A stretch of DNA of 64,000 nucleotides, taken from JAGLHV01 sp023143305 [NCBI: Clostridia bacterium]. GTDB lineage: Bacteria > CBDUZB01 > JAGLHV01. This document shows positions 44,535 through 54,105 of this stretch, piece after piece; the stretch's first letter is position 1; every line of letters starts with the position of its first letter. The notes under the pieces were generated by a model. The model searched no databases and had not been told where the DNA came from. It saw nothing but the letters and a program-made list of their open reading frames with translations. The DNA lies in assembly GCA_030637025.1 (NCBI GenBank), contig DAOVVV010000008.1, forward strand, positions 1 through 64,000, given 5' to 3'. Made by a program: the position numbers and the translations under genes.

Positions 44535-46307
44535 TTGAAAATTAATATTCATTATAAAATTACAATTATTTTTACTATAATTCTGGCGATTATTCTTTTT
44601 GGTATTTACTTATCTCTTAATGATAATTTAAAGACTAATACTTACCAACGGATTAAAACAAATCTGTTTAAAGAAACTGCTTTATGCAAATCCTTTATAG
44701 AACAACACTATATTCAAAACCTTCAATCTCAGGAATTAGATAATTTTTTACATGAAATAGCTGATGATTTAAATTTAAGGGTCACTATTATCAACCTGGA
44801 AGGAACTGTTTTGGCTGATTCGGAAGTAAACCGGGATATTCTGGGTAAAGTGGAAAATCATCTCTATCGGCCTGAGATTCAACAGGCTCTGCATTCCGGC
44901 ATTGGAGAAAGCAGGCGTTTCAGCACCACGGTAAAAAAAGATATGCTTTATGTTGCCAGTACTATTGGCCGAAATAAGCCGGAGGGAATAATCAGATTAT
45001 CTATGCCTCTAGCTGAAATTGAATTAATATCCAATCATTTAAAGAAATTGTTGATTGTTTCTCTTTTATTTGCTTTTTTTCTGGCAATTATAATTAGTTT
45101 TGCTGCTTCTATGTTTATTTCTCAACCAATAAAAAAGATGTCTTTGTTTGCCCAAGATATAGCCAAAGGTGATTTTTCTAAAAGAATTTTAAATTTAACC
45201 AACGACGAATTCGGTGACATGGCTAAAGCTTTTAATTATATGTCTGAGCAAATTAAATTAAAAATTAACGAAGTCAACTTGAGCAAATCAAGATTTGAAG
45301 CAATTCTTTTGAGTATGTTTGAAGGGGTAATGGTTGTTGATACAAAGGGAACTATTTTATTGATGAACCGGGCACTAAAAGATTTATTGAAAGTTAAAGA
45401 CGAATTTGTAAATAAAAAACCATTGGAAATACTTCGTAACATCGAAATTCAGGAAATAGTTGATAATACATTAAAATTAAAACAGGGGGTTGAATCCCGC
45501 GAAATATCTGTTTTATTCCCGGAAGAAAAGATTTTGTTAATTCATGCAACACCGGTGGTTCGGGAAAATGAGACAGAAGGGGCTGTTTTAGTATTTCATG
45601 ATATAACAAGTTTGCGAGAGCTGGAAAAAATCCGTAAGGATTTTGTAGCTAATGTTTCCCACGAATTAAGGACCCCTGTAGCCAGCATTAAAGGTTATGC
45701 AGAGACATTATTGGATGGAGCACTGGAAGATAAAAATAATGCTAAAGATTTTTTAAAAATAATTTATACTGATATCGACCGCCTGGCAAGATTGATTGAC
45801 GATTTGCTTAATTTATCCAGGATAGAATCAGGTAAATTCAAAATGAATTTACAACTCTGTGCTATTGCTCCCATAATTAAAGGCGTTGTTTCCAGATTGA
45901 ATAAACAAGCCCGGGATAAATCCATTACTATTAAAACAAATATTCCTGAAAAGCTGGATTCTCTTTTAATTGACGAAACAAGAATTGCCCAGGTTTTATT
46001 CAATCTTATTGATAATGCCATCAAATATATACCTGAGAAGGGGAATATTATTATTTCAGTTAATGAAAAAGATGGTTTTATTCAAATAAATATTGCTGAT
46101 ACCGGATCCGGCATTGCTCAGGAACATATTCCCCGGCTTTTTGAACGATTTTACCGGGTAGATAAATCCCGTTCCCAGGAATTAGGGGGAACAGGATTGG
46201 GATTGGCTATCGTTAAACACATTATTCAAGCTCATCAGGGAGAAGTTTTTGTACAAAGCATTTTAGGACAGGGTTCTGTTTTTAGTTTTACTCTGCCTAA
46301 GGCTTAG
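44535..46307 (+). CDS. PhoR-like sensor histidine kinase
   Basis: A 590-residue kinase. A TTG start follows CGGGGGATAA. Two membrane helices (about 10-28 and 172-196) enclose a periplasmic sensor; HAMP, PAS (about 245-360), HisKA with His376 in SHELRTP and HATPase (DNAIKYIP, ADTGSGIAQEH, GGTGLGLAIV) follow. Architecture and neighbours match PhoR of the phosphate regulon; a direct phosphate-binding sensor is not expected, since signalling runs through PstSCAB-PhoU. Confidence 0.9.
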   Translation: MKINIHYKITIIFTIILAIILFGIYLSLNDNLKTNTYQRIKTNLFKETALCKSFIEQHYIQNLQSQELDNFLHEIADDLNLRVTIINLEGTVLADSEVNRDILGKVENHLYRPEIQQALHSGIGESRRFSTTVKKDMLYVASTIGRNKPEGIIRLSMPLAEIELISNHLKKLLIVSLLFAFFLAIIISFAASMFISQPIKKMSLFAQDIAKGDFSKRILNLTNDEFGDMAKAFNYMSEQIKLKINEVNLSKSRFEAILLSMFEGVMVVDTKGTILLMNRALKDLLKVKDEFVNKKPLEILRNIEIQEIVDNTLKLKQGVESREISVLFPEEKILLIHATPVVRENETEGAVLVFHDITSLRELEKIRKDFVANVSHELRTPVASIKGYAETLLDGALEDKNNAKDFLKIIYTDIDRLARLIDDLLNLSRIESGKFKMNLQLCAIAPIIKGVVSRLNKQARDKSITIKTNIPEKLDSLLIDETRIAQVLFNLIDNAIKYIPEKGNIIISVNEKDGFIQINIADTGSGIAQEHIPRLFERFYRVDKSRSQELGGTGLGLAIVKHIIQAHQGEVFVQSILGQGSVFSFTLPKA

Positions 46308-46516
46308 TAAAAAAGGAGATATTTTATTAATTGTAATAGGAACAAAAATAATAAGTCCTTTATGCCGTAAAATATATATATTTCTAACTGCGTAATTTTT
46401 TTGGAGTGCATTAACCCTGTTAATGTATGCATCGTTAGGAACAATGTATTGCACACATACAGATATTTTTTTCACCTCGACAAATCTTTTCTGTAAACCA
46501 AATCACAAAAAAACAT

Positions 46517-46538
46517 TTCACAAAAAATTCACACAAAT
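46517..46538 (+). promoter_or_regulatory. Possible Pho box (weak)
   Basis: TTCACAAAAAA at 46517 and TTCACACAAAT at 46528 repeat at the 11-bp spacing of Pho boxes, and ATAATATATAC follows as a candidate -10. The match to TGTCA is partial. It lies about 330 bp upstream of the phosphate-region porin. The rest of 46308-46611 shows only AT-rich sequence. Confidence 0.4.
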
Positions 46539-46611
46539 GCTCTTTTTTTGCCACACCGATAATATATACTTTTCTTGAAAATAAAAAAAATTAAAGTATA
46601 AATATTTTTTA

Positions 46612-46778
46612 AATTCCTGTTTTCCAGACTATGGCACAACTCTGATTTTTAAAGCAATTGTAGGGGCAACATTTATGACGCCCGTCGGAAAAAGTATTCA
46701 TCAGCCCAATCCTCCAAATCCGCCTGAGGCGGAGCGGGCAGGCAATAAAGGTAGAAAGGCTATTTTACAAAAGATTTA
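46612..46778 (+). mobile_element. Degenerate element B, copy 8, with element A left end
   Basis: The left part TTCCTGTTTTC joins CAGACTATGGCAC, a worn A left end at the usual junction; CCGCCTGAGGCGG follows, and the end is CTATTTTACAAAAGATTTA as in B copies. The right end is 27 nt before ATG 46806. Confidence 0.5.
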
Positions 46779-46805
46779 AAGTTAAAAATAAAGGAGGACA
46801 AGAAA

Positions 46806-46811
46806 ATGTAA
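46806..46811 (+). other. Start-stop pair ATG-TAA after a strong ribosome site
   Basis: AAAGGAGGACAAGAAA leads directly to ATG followed by TAA. The true porin gene begins at 46868 after its own AAAAGGAGAA. The pair may be a displaced gene start or a small ribosome-stalling leader; only the layout is seen. Confidence 0.4.
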
Positions 46812-46867
46812 AACATAAGCGGTATAAAGAAGTAGAAAACAAAAACGATAAAAAGGAGAATTGAAAA

Positions 46868-48100
46868 ATGAAAACAAAATTTTTAATTTTAATGGCAGGA
46901 ATATTATTAACGGTTACATTTGGTTCCATCCACTCTTTTGCCGGTGAAGTTGAGATTTTAGTAAATAAACTGGTAGAGAAAGAAATACTTAATCCGGTAG
47001 AAGCACAAATTATTATGGATGAAACTAAACAAGCGATAGCTAATGAATTAAGTCAGGGTAAATCAGTTAGTACTCCCGGATGGGTTCAGAAAATGACCTT
47101 TAAAGGGGATTTGCGTCTGCGTTACCAATGGAACAAAAAAGAAGCAAAGGTTGAACGTCATCGGGGAAGATACAGATTTAGACTTGGTGCAAAAGCAAAT
47201 GTAGTGGATAAAGTCAAAGTAGGATTTGGATTTTGCTCCGGGGGAACGGATCCCCGTTCTACTAACCAGACCATGACTAACACCTTTGAAACTCCGGATT
47301 TGCGATTGGATTATGCCTATATGCAATGGTCACCTAAGACATGGCTTGATTTTTATGGTGGTAAATCTAAGAGAAAAGCAATAATTCGACAAAATTCCGA
47401 CCTTTTGTGGGATTCCGATATTAATATTGAGGGGGGTGCTTTTGTTATCAATAAATCCTGCGGAATGAAAACAGATTTATTGATAAGTTTTGGAAGTCTT
47501 GTTTTGGATGAATCAAGTAGTGATATATCCGATCCTGTAATGTATTTTAGTCAGGCAGGAATAAATTGGAAAACAGGAAATTCTTTTTCTTTAAAGCCCA
47601 CAATTACTTATTATGATGCATATAACGTAAAAGACGATTCGCTTGACCATTCTGAAGGAACTAACAGTTTGGACAGCAATGATTGTTTTATCTATGATTA
47701 TAATGTCGTTAATCCGGAATTGGAATTAGCTGTTAAAACATCTTGTAGTAAAGTGCCTTATTTTTCCTTATTCGGTGGATATGCTTCTAACCTTGATCCG
47801 GATGAAGATAATGAGGGGTATCTTTTCGGATTGAAATTCGGAGATAAAAAAGTAAAAAAGAAAGGGCAATGGCAATTCAAATACACCTGTCGCCAACTGG
47901 AAAAAGATGCCTGGCTGGATACATTTCCTGATTCTGATTTTCATGGCGGAAAAACAGGTGTAAAAGGTTCAGAAGTAATATTACAGTATGCACTAGCGAA
48001 AAATGTAATTTTAGGGTTTGATTATTATTGCAGTGAAAAAATAAACGCTCCGGTAGTAACCGAAGAGATACTGCAGGTTGATTTATTGTTGAAATTTTAA
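46868..48100 (+). CDS. Putative outer-membrane porin of the phosphate region
   Basis: A 410-residue protein. The signal peptide ends at SFA-GEV (about 26). An amphipathic helical segment follows (ILVNKLVEKEILNPVEAQIIM), as in the 'putative porin' family, then beta strands beginning FKGDLRLRYQW and ending in the aromatic strand LQVDLLLKF. It is predicted to be an outer-membrane channel for phosphate or other anions, since it lies between phoBR-like genes and pstS. It has no OprP/PhoE name-level similarity visible. Confidence 0.78.
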   Translation: MKTKFLILMAGILLTVTFGSIHSFAGEVEILVNKLVEKEILNPVEAQIIMDETKQAIANELSQGKSVSTPGWVQKMTFKGDLRLRYQWNKKEAKVERHRGRYRFRLGAKANVVDKVKVGFGFCSGGTDPRSTNQTMTNTFETPDLRLDYAYMQWSPKTWLDFYGGKSKRKAIIRQNSDLLWDSDINIEGGAFVINKSCGMKTDLLISFGSLVLDESSSDISDPVMYFSQAGINWKTGNSFSLKPTITYYDAYNVKDDSLDHSEGTNSLDSNDCFIYDYNVVNPELELAVKTSCSKVPYFSLFGGYASNLDPDEDNEGYLFGLKFGDKKVKKKGQWQFKYTCRQLEKDAWLDTFPDSDFHGGKTGVKGSEVILQYALAKNVILGFDYYCSEKINAPVVTEEILQVDLLLKF

Positions 48101-48142
48101 ACAATATAATGCTTAACTAAAATTTACATAGAGTTTGCTAAG

Positions 48143-48164
48143 TTGTCACAAAATTGTCATATTT
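48143..48164 (+). promoter_or_regulatory. Pho box upstream of pstS
   Basis: TTGTCACAAAA (48143-48153) and TTGTCATATTT (48154-48164) are 11-bp direct repeats, close to the PhoB consensus CTGTCATAAA twice. TATTGT at 48171 is a plausible -10. The pstS start is 39 bp beyond the box. Confidence 0.7.
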
Positions 48165-48202
48165 GAATGTTATTGTTTATTAAACAAAGGGAGGAATTTA
48201 AA

Positions 48203-49081
48203 ATGAAAAAGCGTTTACAGGTTTTAACAGGAATTGGATTGGGATTGATTTTAACTACAAGCCTTTATGCCCAGGAAATGGTGCAAATAAAAGGTTCGGA
48301 TACGTTGATTAATCTTGTACAACGATTATCTGAAGTATATATGGAAAAAAATCCGGGCAAATTTATTGCCATAACCGGTGGAGGTTCGGGAACAGGAATT
48401 GCAGGATTGATTAACGGAAAGTGTGATATTGCCAATGCTTCCCGTTTGATGAAATCCAAAGAAATAAAGCAAGCCAACAGCAGAAAAATAACACCTAAAA
48501 GAATCGTAATTGCTATGGATGGTTTAAGTGTTATTGTTAATGACCGGAATCCGGTTGATAAATTAACCAAGGATGAACTCGGCAGAATATTTCGTGGAGA
48601 AGTTACTAATTGGAAGGAAATCGGCGGAAAAGATATGTCCATTACTCTTTACGGCAGGCAATCTAATTCGGGAACTTTTGTTTTCTTTAAAGAAGCAATA
48701 TTAAAAGCTGATTATTCACAGAAAATGAATCGTATGAATGGTAACGCACAAATAGTAGAAGCAGTAAAGCAGGATGTTAGCGGCATTGGTTATGTCGGAG
48801 TAGGGTATGTAAAAAAAGTAACCGGACTTACTGTTGTAAGGGTTGCTTCTGCTTCCGAAAAAAAATACATCAGCCCGCTTGATGCCGAAGATGTTAAAAG
48901 CGGAAAATATCCTATTACCCGTCCGCTTAATCAGTATCTAAATGGCATACCTAAAGGTGCGGTTAGTCATTTTATTGCTTTTGAATTGAGTAAAGAGGGA
49001 CAAAGAATCGTGGAGGAAGAAGGATTTTTCCCTATACCTTCCGAATATAGAGATTTTAACAATAAAAATTTGGGAATGTAG
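48203..49081 (+). CDS. pstS: Phosphate ABC transporter substrate-binding protein
   Basis: A 292-residue exported protein. Signal peptide 1-about 23 (ending LYA). Mature part begins QEMVQIKGSDTLINLVQ, with phosphate-contact segments GGGSGTGIAGL, NASRLM and GRQSNSGTFVFF. It binds periplasmic phosphate and delivers it to PstCA. The ATG at 48203 follows GGGAGGAA; an in-frame ATG at 48167 would place the Pho box -10 inside the gene. Confidence 0.93.
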   Translation: MKKRLQVLTGIGLGLILTTSLYAQEMVQIKGSDTLINLVQRLSEVYMEKNPGKFIAITGGGSGTGIAGLINGKCDIANASRLMKSKEIKQANSRKITPKRIVIAMDGLSVIVNDRNPVDKLTKDELGRIFRGEVTNWKEIGGKDMSITLYGRQSNSGTFVFFKEAILKADYSQKMNRMNGNAQIVEAVKQDVSGIGYVGVGYVKKVTGLTVVRVASASEKKYISPLDAEDVKSGKYPITRPLNQYLNGIPKGAVSHFIAFELSKEGQRIVEEEGFFPIPSEYRDFNNKNLGM

Positions 49082-49111
49082 ATAAAATAAAAACAAGAGG
49101 AGAAAGAGGTT

Positions 49112-49996
49112 ATGAATATGAATAAATTTAAAGAAAAAGTAATCCATAGCCTCTTTTTCTTTAATGGATTATTAGTGGTATTAGTACTCTTGGGAATATT
49201 TGCTCTTTTGGTTTTTACGGCTCTTCCCGGGTTTAAAGAAATAAAAGTAACCGAGTTTTTATTTAAATCACATTGGAATCCAACGTCTTACATTAAATCA
49301 TCTTATGGAATTGTTTCTATGCTGGTAAGCACCTTAATGGTTACTTTCGGAGCACTTTTAATTGCTATTCCTTTAGGTATCGGAACTGCCGCTTACTTAA
49401 CGGATTTAGCCAGTCCCAGGGTAAGAGAAATTGCTAAGCCCATTATTGAAATATTAGCGGGAATTCCATCGGTGGTTATCGGTTTTCTGGGCATTCTTCT
49501 GATAGGACCTTTTATTGCCCGGCTTTTTGGTTTACATAATGGACTTAACGCAATAAATGGGTCCGTTCTTCTGTCAATAATGGCTTTACCCACTATTATC
49601 AGTTTGTCCGAAGATGCTTTAAAAAGCGTTCCTAAATCGTATACGCAAGCCTCTCTGGCACTGGGGGCAACTAAATGGCAAACCCTGGTAAAAATAAAAA
49701 TCCCGGCGGCCTGTTCAGGGATATTAGCGGCATGTATGTTAGGGATGGGCAGGGCAATAGGGGAAACAATGACGGTTCTTATGGCTACAGGGTGTGCACC
49801 TGCAATGCCTAAAAGTTTTTTGGGTTCAGTGCGGACAATGACTTCTACCATTGCCATTGAATTGGGAGAAGTACCTTATAATACCACTCATTATTATGCC
49901 CTTTTTGGTATTGGTCTGGTATTATTTGTGATAACTTTTATTGTCAATATGATTTCCGATATTATTTTGCATAGGCACGAAAGGAAAACAAGATGA
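49112..49996 (+). CDS. pstC: Phosphate ABC transporter permease PstC
   Basis: A 294-residue inner-membrane protein with about six helices. The EAA-like loop is [31 protein letters not shown] and AIGETMTVLMATG are typical of PstC. GAGGAGAAAGAGG precedes the ATG. The gene overlaps pstA by ATGA, so both channel subunits are translated together. Confidence 0.93.
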   Translation: MNMNKFKEKVIHSLFFFNGLLVVLVLLGIFALLVFTALPGFKEIKVTEFLFKSHWNPTSYIKSSYGIVSMLVSTLMVTFGALLIAIPLGIGTAAYLTDLASPRVREIAKPIIEILAGIPSVVIGFLGILLIGPFIARLFGLHNGLNAINGSVLLSIMALPTIISLSEDALKSVPKSYTQASLALGATKWQTLVKIKIPAACSGILAACMLGMGRAIGETMTVLMATGCAPAMPKSFLGSVRTMTSTIAIELGEVPYNTTHYYALFGIGLVLFVITFIVNMISDIILHRHERKTR

Positions 49997-50847
49997 AAAA
50001 CAAAGAATTGCAGGAAATATTAGGCTTTAATCTGTTAAGAATATGTGTGGGGATTGTCGGCATAATCCTGGCAATTATTTTATATGATTTAACCAGCAAA
50101 GGGATAAGTAAAATAAGCTGGGAATTTTTTACTGCGATGCCCCGTAAGGGAATGACAGAGGGGGGTATCCTACCTGCCATTATCGGCACTTTTCTGGTAA
50201 CCGTTATTACAGCAGTTTTAGCTATACCGTTAGGTATGGGGTGTGCTATATACTTGAATGAATACGCTAAAAAAAATAAAATAACCCGGATTATTCGGAT
50301 GTCGATCAGAAATCTATCCGGAGTTCCTTCCATAGTGTATGGATTATTCGGGGTGATATTATTTGTGCAGTTAATGCACCTTGGTACTTGTGTTTTATCA
50401 GCTGGTTTGACTTTAGGATTAATGACTCTTCCCTGGACTATTACTGCCAGCGAGGAATCTTTAAAGAATATACCAAATTCTTATCGGGAAGGTTCTTTGG
50501 CTTTGGGTGCCACCAAATGGCAAATGATTAAAACCAATGTGTTACCTTATGCTGCCGGAGGGATGCTTACCGGAACGATTCTTGGTTTGGCCCGTGCTGC
50601 CGGAGAAACAGCTCCCATTCTTTTTACCGGGGCTGCTTTTTACCTTCCTTTTATTCCGAAGTCACTATTCAGTCAGTTTATGGCATTACCTTACCATCTT
50701 TATATAATGTCCACTCAACACCATGCAATAACTAAAGTGCGGCCGATCGCTTATGCAACGGCTCTGGTATTAATAATGTTAGTATTAACTATAAATCTAT
50801 CAGCCGTAATTTTAAGATATCGTTTACGAAAACTTAAAAGGGAGTAA
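49993..50847 (+). CDS. pstA: Phosphate ABC transporter permease PstA
   Basis: A 284-residue permease partner of PstC. The EAA-like loop is [19 protein letters not shown] and the segment [11 protein letters not shown] is the PstA form. [16 protein letters not shown] marks the last part. It begins in the ATGA overlap with pstC and is followed after 4 bp by pstB. Confidence 0.93.
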   Translation: MKNKELQEILGFNLLRICVGIVGIILAIILYDLTSKGISKISWEFFTAMPRKGMTEGGILPAIIGTFLVTVITAVLAIPLGMGCAIYLNEYAKKNKITRIIRMSIRNLSGVPSIVYGLFGVILFVQLMHLGTCVLSAGLTLGLMTLPWTITASEESLKNIPNSYREGSLALGATKWQMIKTNVLPYAAGGMLTGTILGLARAAGETAPILFTGAAFYLPFIPKSLFSQFMALPYHLYIMSTQHHAITKVRPIAYATALVLIMLVLTINLSAVILRYRLRKLKRE

Positions 50848-50851
50848 TCAT

Positions 50852-51610
50852 ATGAATGACACGAAAATCGATGTAATTAATTTCAATTTTTATTATAGCG
50901 GAGAGAAAGCCTTAAACAATGTAACAATTAGTATACAACAAAATATGGTTACCGGAATAATCGGTCCTTCAGGATGTGGAAAGTCTACTTTTTTACGCTG
51001 CCTTAATCGGATGAATGATGTTATTCCAGGAATAAAAGTAGAGGGGGAAGTTTTGCTGGATAACGAAGATATTTATGCTTCGAATGTTGATGTAGTGAAG
51101 ATAAGAAGACAAATAGGGATGGTTTTTCAAAAATCTAATCCTTTTCCTAAGTCAATCTTCGATAATGTTGCTTATGGTTTAACTATAAATGGAATAAGGG
51201 ATAAAAATTATATTGTTGAGAAGGTAGAGAAAAGTCTGAAAGATGCTGCTTTATGGGATGAAGTTAAAGACAGATTGAATAAAAGTGCTTTTGATTTATC
51301 AGGCGGGCAGCAACAAAGATTATGTATTGCCCGGGCTTTGGCGGTAGAACCGGAAGTATTGCTTATGGATGAACCGGCTTCAGCTTTGGACCCTAAAGCT
51401 ACTTTAAAAATAGAAGAACTTATTCAGGAATTAAAGAAAAAATATACCATAATTATTGTTACTCATAATATGCAGCAAGCGGCACGTATTTCGGATTTTA
51501 CTGCTTTTTTTATGATGGGAGAATTAATTGAATATGATACAACAAGCAAAATTTTTACTACACCCTCGATGAAAGTTACTGAGGATTATATTACAGGTAG
51601 GTTTGGATAG
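50852..51610 (+). CDS. pstB: Phosphate ABC transporter ATP-binding protein
   Basis: A 252-residue ATPase. Walker [11 protein letters not shown]-loop [13 protein letters not shown] (PstB-specific), signature LSGGQQQR, Walker [13 protein letters not shown], switch His in [10 protein letters not shown]. It powers the PstCA channel. AAAGGGAG lies before the ATG in the end of pstA. With PhoU it also passes the phosphate signal to the sensor kinase. Confidence 0.95.
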   Translation: MNDTKIDVINFNFYYSGEKALNNVTISIQQNMVTGIIGPSGCGKSTFLRCLNRMNDVIPGIKVEGEVLLDNEDIYASNVDVVKIRRQIGMVFQKSNPFPKSIFDNVAYGLTINGIRDKNYIVEKVEKSLKDAALWDEVKDRLNKSAFDLSGGQQQRLCIARALAVEPEVLLMDEPASALDPKATLKIEELIQELKKKYTIIIVTHNMQQAARISDFTAFFMMGELIEYDTTSKIFTTPSMKVTEDYITGRFG

Positions 51611-51648
51611 ATTTTAAATTTGAATTAAATTGAAGGGGGAGGAAAAAA

Positions 51649-52323
51649 ATGGAACGGCATTTTGATGAGGAATTAAAAAATTTAAAAGAGTTATTATTGA
51701 AAATGAGTATTTTAGTAGAAAAAGCAATTAATTATTCAATAAAAGCTTTAGTTGAACGCAAAACGAAATTGGCTGAAAAAGTGATTAAGTCTGATAATGC
51801 CATAAATATGATGGAAATAGAAATAGATGATTTTTGCCATATGCTTTTGGCTCTTCGCCAACCGGCAGCAATTGATTTGAGATTTATTACTGCGGCAATG
51901 AAAATTAATAATGATCTTGAACGCATAGGAGATCAAGCAGTTAACATTGCTGAACGTACCCGTGAAATAATCAAAGAACCCTTACTTAAACCTTTGATAG
52001 ATATCCCCCTCATGGCCACCCTGGCTAAAAAAATGATTAAGGATTCCATTGATGCTCTGGTAAATAAAGATGAATCGTTAGCCAGGGATATATGTAAAAG
52101 AGACGATAAAGTCGATGATTTAAACAATCAGATATTTAGAGAATTATTAACCTATATGATGCAGGATCCTAAAACAATTACCAGAGCTGTGGAACTTATT
52201 TTAGTCGGAAGGCATTTAGAACGAATAGCAGACCATGCTACTAATATCTCGGAAGAAGTTATTTATTTTCTGAGCGGAAAAACTATAATGCATCATATGG
52301 AAGATATTAAAAAACAGCAATAA
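51649..52323 (+). CDS. phoU: Phosphate signalling protein PhoU
   Basis: A 224-residue helical protein with two similar PhoU repeats; DLERIGDQAVNIAER (first) and HLERIADHATNISEE (second) are the metal-binding signature. It restrains the PhoR-type kinase when phosphate is plentiful and controls Pst uptake. GGGGGAGGAAAAAA precedes the ATG. It closes the pst operon. Confidence 0.95.
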   Translation: MERHFDEELKNLKELLLKMSILVEKAINYSIKALVERKTKLAEKVIKSDNAINMMEIEIDDFCHMLLALRQPAAIDLRFITAAMKINNDLERIGDQAVNIAERTREIIKEPLLKPLIDIPLMATLAKKMIKDSIDALVNKDESLARDICKRDDKVDDLNNQIFRELLTYMMQDPKTITRAVELILVGRHLERIADHATNISEEVIYFLSGKTIMHHMEDIKKQQ

Positions 52324-52467
52324 AATGGTAAATGTCTATCCTTGATAATTGGCCACATACGATATTCTTTATTTATCCGAACGAATAAAAATTTCTATTT
52401 TTTAATTGCATATTTAAAAATATTTTATTAAAATAAATATCAACAAAAATAAATAATATTTTTGTTA

Positions 52468-52530
52468 AAGAGTTATGACGAAATTTTGATTATATTTTTA
52501 GGAAATAGAATATTGTATTTTGCAGAATTA
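52468..52530 (+). mobile_element. Possible mini copy of element B (copy 9, no palindrome core)
   Basis: AAGAGTTATGACGAAAT on the left and TATTTTGCAGAATTA on the right resemble the two ends of element B, but only 30 bp separates them. No target duplication is seen. The right end is 28 nt before the next start codon, the same spacing as in other copies. Confidence 0.4.
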
Positions 52531-52558
52531 TTTTTTAGAAAACAAAAAGGAGGAAAAA

Positions 52559-52768
52559 ATGTTAGGATATTGGTCAGTAATAATTCTTTTGGGTATTCTT
52601 ATGTGTTATAATTTAATTAATGCTTACAAGGATTATACTTCAGATAATAAAACATTAAAATTTGCCGGTCATTTAATTCTTTTGTTGGTGCTTTTTATTA
52701 TCATCTTAAATTCTCTTTTTACTGTAATGGAATTCGGTCTCGAAACAACAACAATTTTCTCAAAATAA
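52559..52768 (+). CDS. Small membrane protein, 69 residues
   Basis: The frame starts at 52559 after AAAAAGGAGGAAAAA. Two hydrophobic helices are predicted (about 5-21 and 36-55) with a hydrophilic loop YKDYTSDNKTLK between them. No family was recognised. It stands alone after phoU, 235 bp away, and ends before the convergent phosphoesterase gene. Confidence 0.65.
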   Translation: MLGYWSVIILLGILMCYNLINAYKDYTSDNKTLKFAGHLILLLVLFIIILNSLFTVMEFGLETTTIFSK

Positions 52769-52826
52769 AAGTTGAATAAATTTAACGCAAGTTTTTTTTA
52801 ACCGGGAATAAATAAACATAAGCAAA

Positions 52827-53936
52827 TTAGCTTTTATTGTTTGAAATTAAAATAATTTTTACGATTTCTGAACGGGAAAAGAGACGCATTGGAGGGCCCC
52901 AGGTTCCTGTACCACAGGTTGTATAAATATAAGAATCTTCAAATTGATATAATCCCCATGGGTATTTAAAGGCTAACCAGACTATCAAATCCAGTGGGGG
53001 AATTTGTCCTGCGTGAGTATGTCCGGATAATTGTAAATCAACACCTTTTTTAACTGCCTGCCGGAAGTATTTTGGTTGGTGAGAAAGAAGAATAACCGGT
53101 TTGTTTAAATTGCAATTTTTCATTGCTTTTTTAAGATTCGGACCGGCAAGAGAAAACCTTTTCCCTGTTTCATCATCAATGCCGATTATTTCAACTGTAT
53201 CGGCAATAGTTATTTTTTCATTTCTTAAAACAGTGATATTCGATTGTTCGGCAATTTCCAGAAAATGACTGACTCCGGCATAAAACTCATGATTTCCGGT
53301 AATAGCCAGCACCCCGTGTTTTGATTTTAATTCTTTCAATATAGGATAGAATTTTTCAAAATTGTGAACACTCTGATCTATCAAGTCTCCGGTAATAACT
53401 ATTAAATCCGGATTTAATTTATTTGTTTTATCTACTATAGATTTTAACCATCGGGTCGAGGTTAAGGAATCTAAATGTAAATCGGATAATTGAACAATAG
53501 AAAATCCTGATTTTTCAAAGGGTAGTTTTTTTGTTGTTATTCGAATTTCTTTTATTTTTACTTCTCTGGCGGCATTATAAAGTGAAAATACACTGCTGAA
53601 TAAAACAAGAATAAGAGTAATCATAGTCCAAACTTTGTTGTGATGGATAAAAAATAATCCTGCAATATCTTTAAGAAAAAACAGAAAAAAAGCAATAGAT
53701 ATTACCCCTAACCAGACAGAACTAAAATAAACCAGCAAATAAACTAAAAAATATCTACTTAATAGTTTTCCCAACACAAACGATAATGCGGCAAACAAGA
53801 AAAAAAGTCTCAGATAATTACCAATTAAAGGAGAAAGGGCTAATCCTTTTATGATACGCATACAAATATAGTAATGCATTCCTAAGTAAAAAGAAGCAGC
53901 TATTAAAATAAAAATAAAAAGATACAGGATATTCAT
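52827..53936 (-). CDS. Membrane-anchored metallophosphoesterase
   Basis: The only recognised minus-strand gene. A 369-residue protein with four N-terminal hydrophobic helices (1-about 130), then a calcineurin-type phosphoesterase: SDLHLD, GDLID, GNHE, and SGHTHAGQ give the dimetal ligands. Related YkuE/YaeI-type enzymes have been assigned to lipid or lipid-linked substrates. The start at 53936 has AAGGTG before it; a longer frame to 54020 has no ribosome site. It may cleave phosphate esters near the membrane. Confidence 0.85.
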   Translation of the reverse strand: MNILYLFIFILIAASFYLGMHYYICMRIIKGLALSPLIGNYLRLFFLFAALSFVLGKLLSRYFLVYLLVYFSSVWLGVISIAFFLFFLKDIAGLFFIHHNKVWTMITLILVLFSSVFSLYNAAREVKIKEIRITTKKLPFEKSGFSIVQLSDLHLDSLTSTRWLKSIVDKTNKLNPDLIVITGDLIDQSVHNFEKFYPILKELKSKHGVLAITGNHEFYAGVSHFLEIAEQSNITVLRNEKITIADTVEIIGIDDETGKRFSLAGPNLKKAMKNCNLNKPVILLSHQPKYFRQAVKKGVDLQLSGHTHAGQIPPLDLIVWLAFKYPWGLYQFEDSYIYTTCGTGTWGPPMRLFSRSEIVKIILISNNKS

Positions 53937-54035
53937 TTTTGTAACACCTTGATTTATTTGTTCAGTTATAGATAATAAAAATGTTTTTATGATTTTACAA
54001 AAAACGAGCATTTTTTGCAATTAAATAAAATTGTA

Positions 54036-54065
54036 TTGAAGTGAATAATAAAAAATTTGTATAAT
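54036..54065 (+). promoter_or_regulatory. Sigma-70 type promoter for mtnA
   Basis: TTGAAG (54036) and TATAAT (54060-54065) lie 18 bp apart, with the mtnA start 41 bp downstream. It is in the divergent gap between the phosphoesterase and mtnA. Confidence 0.55.
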
Positions 54066-54105
54066 ATGTTATATTAAAAAAAATATTGTTTAATCTGGTA
54101 TAAAA

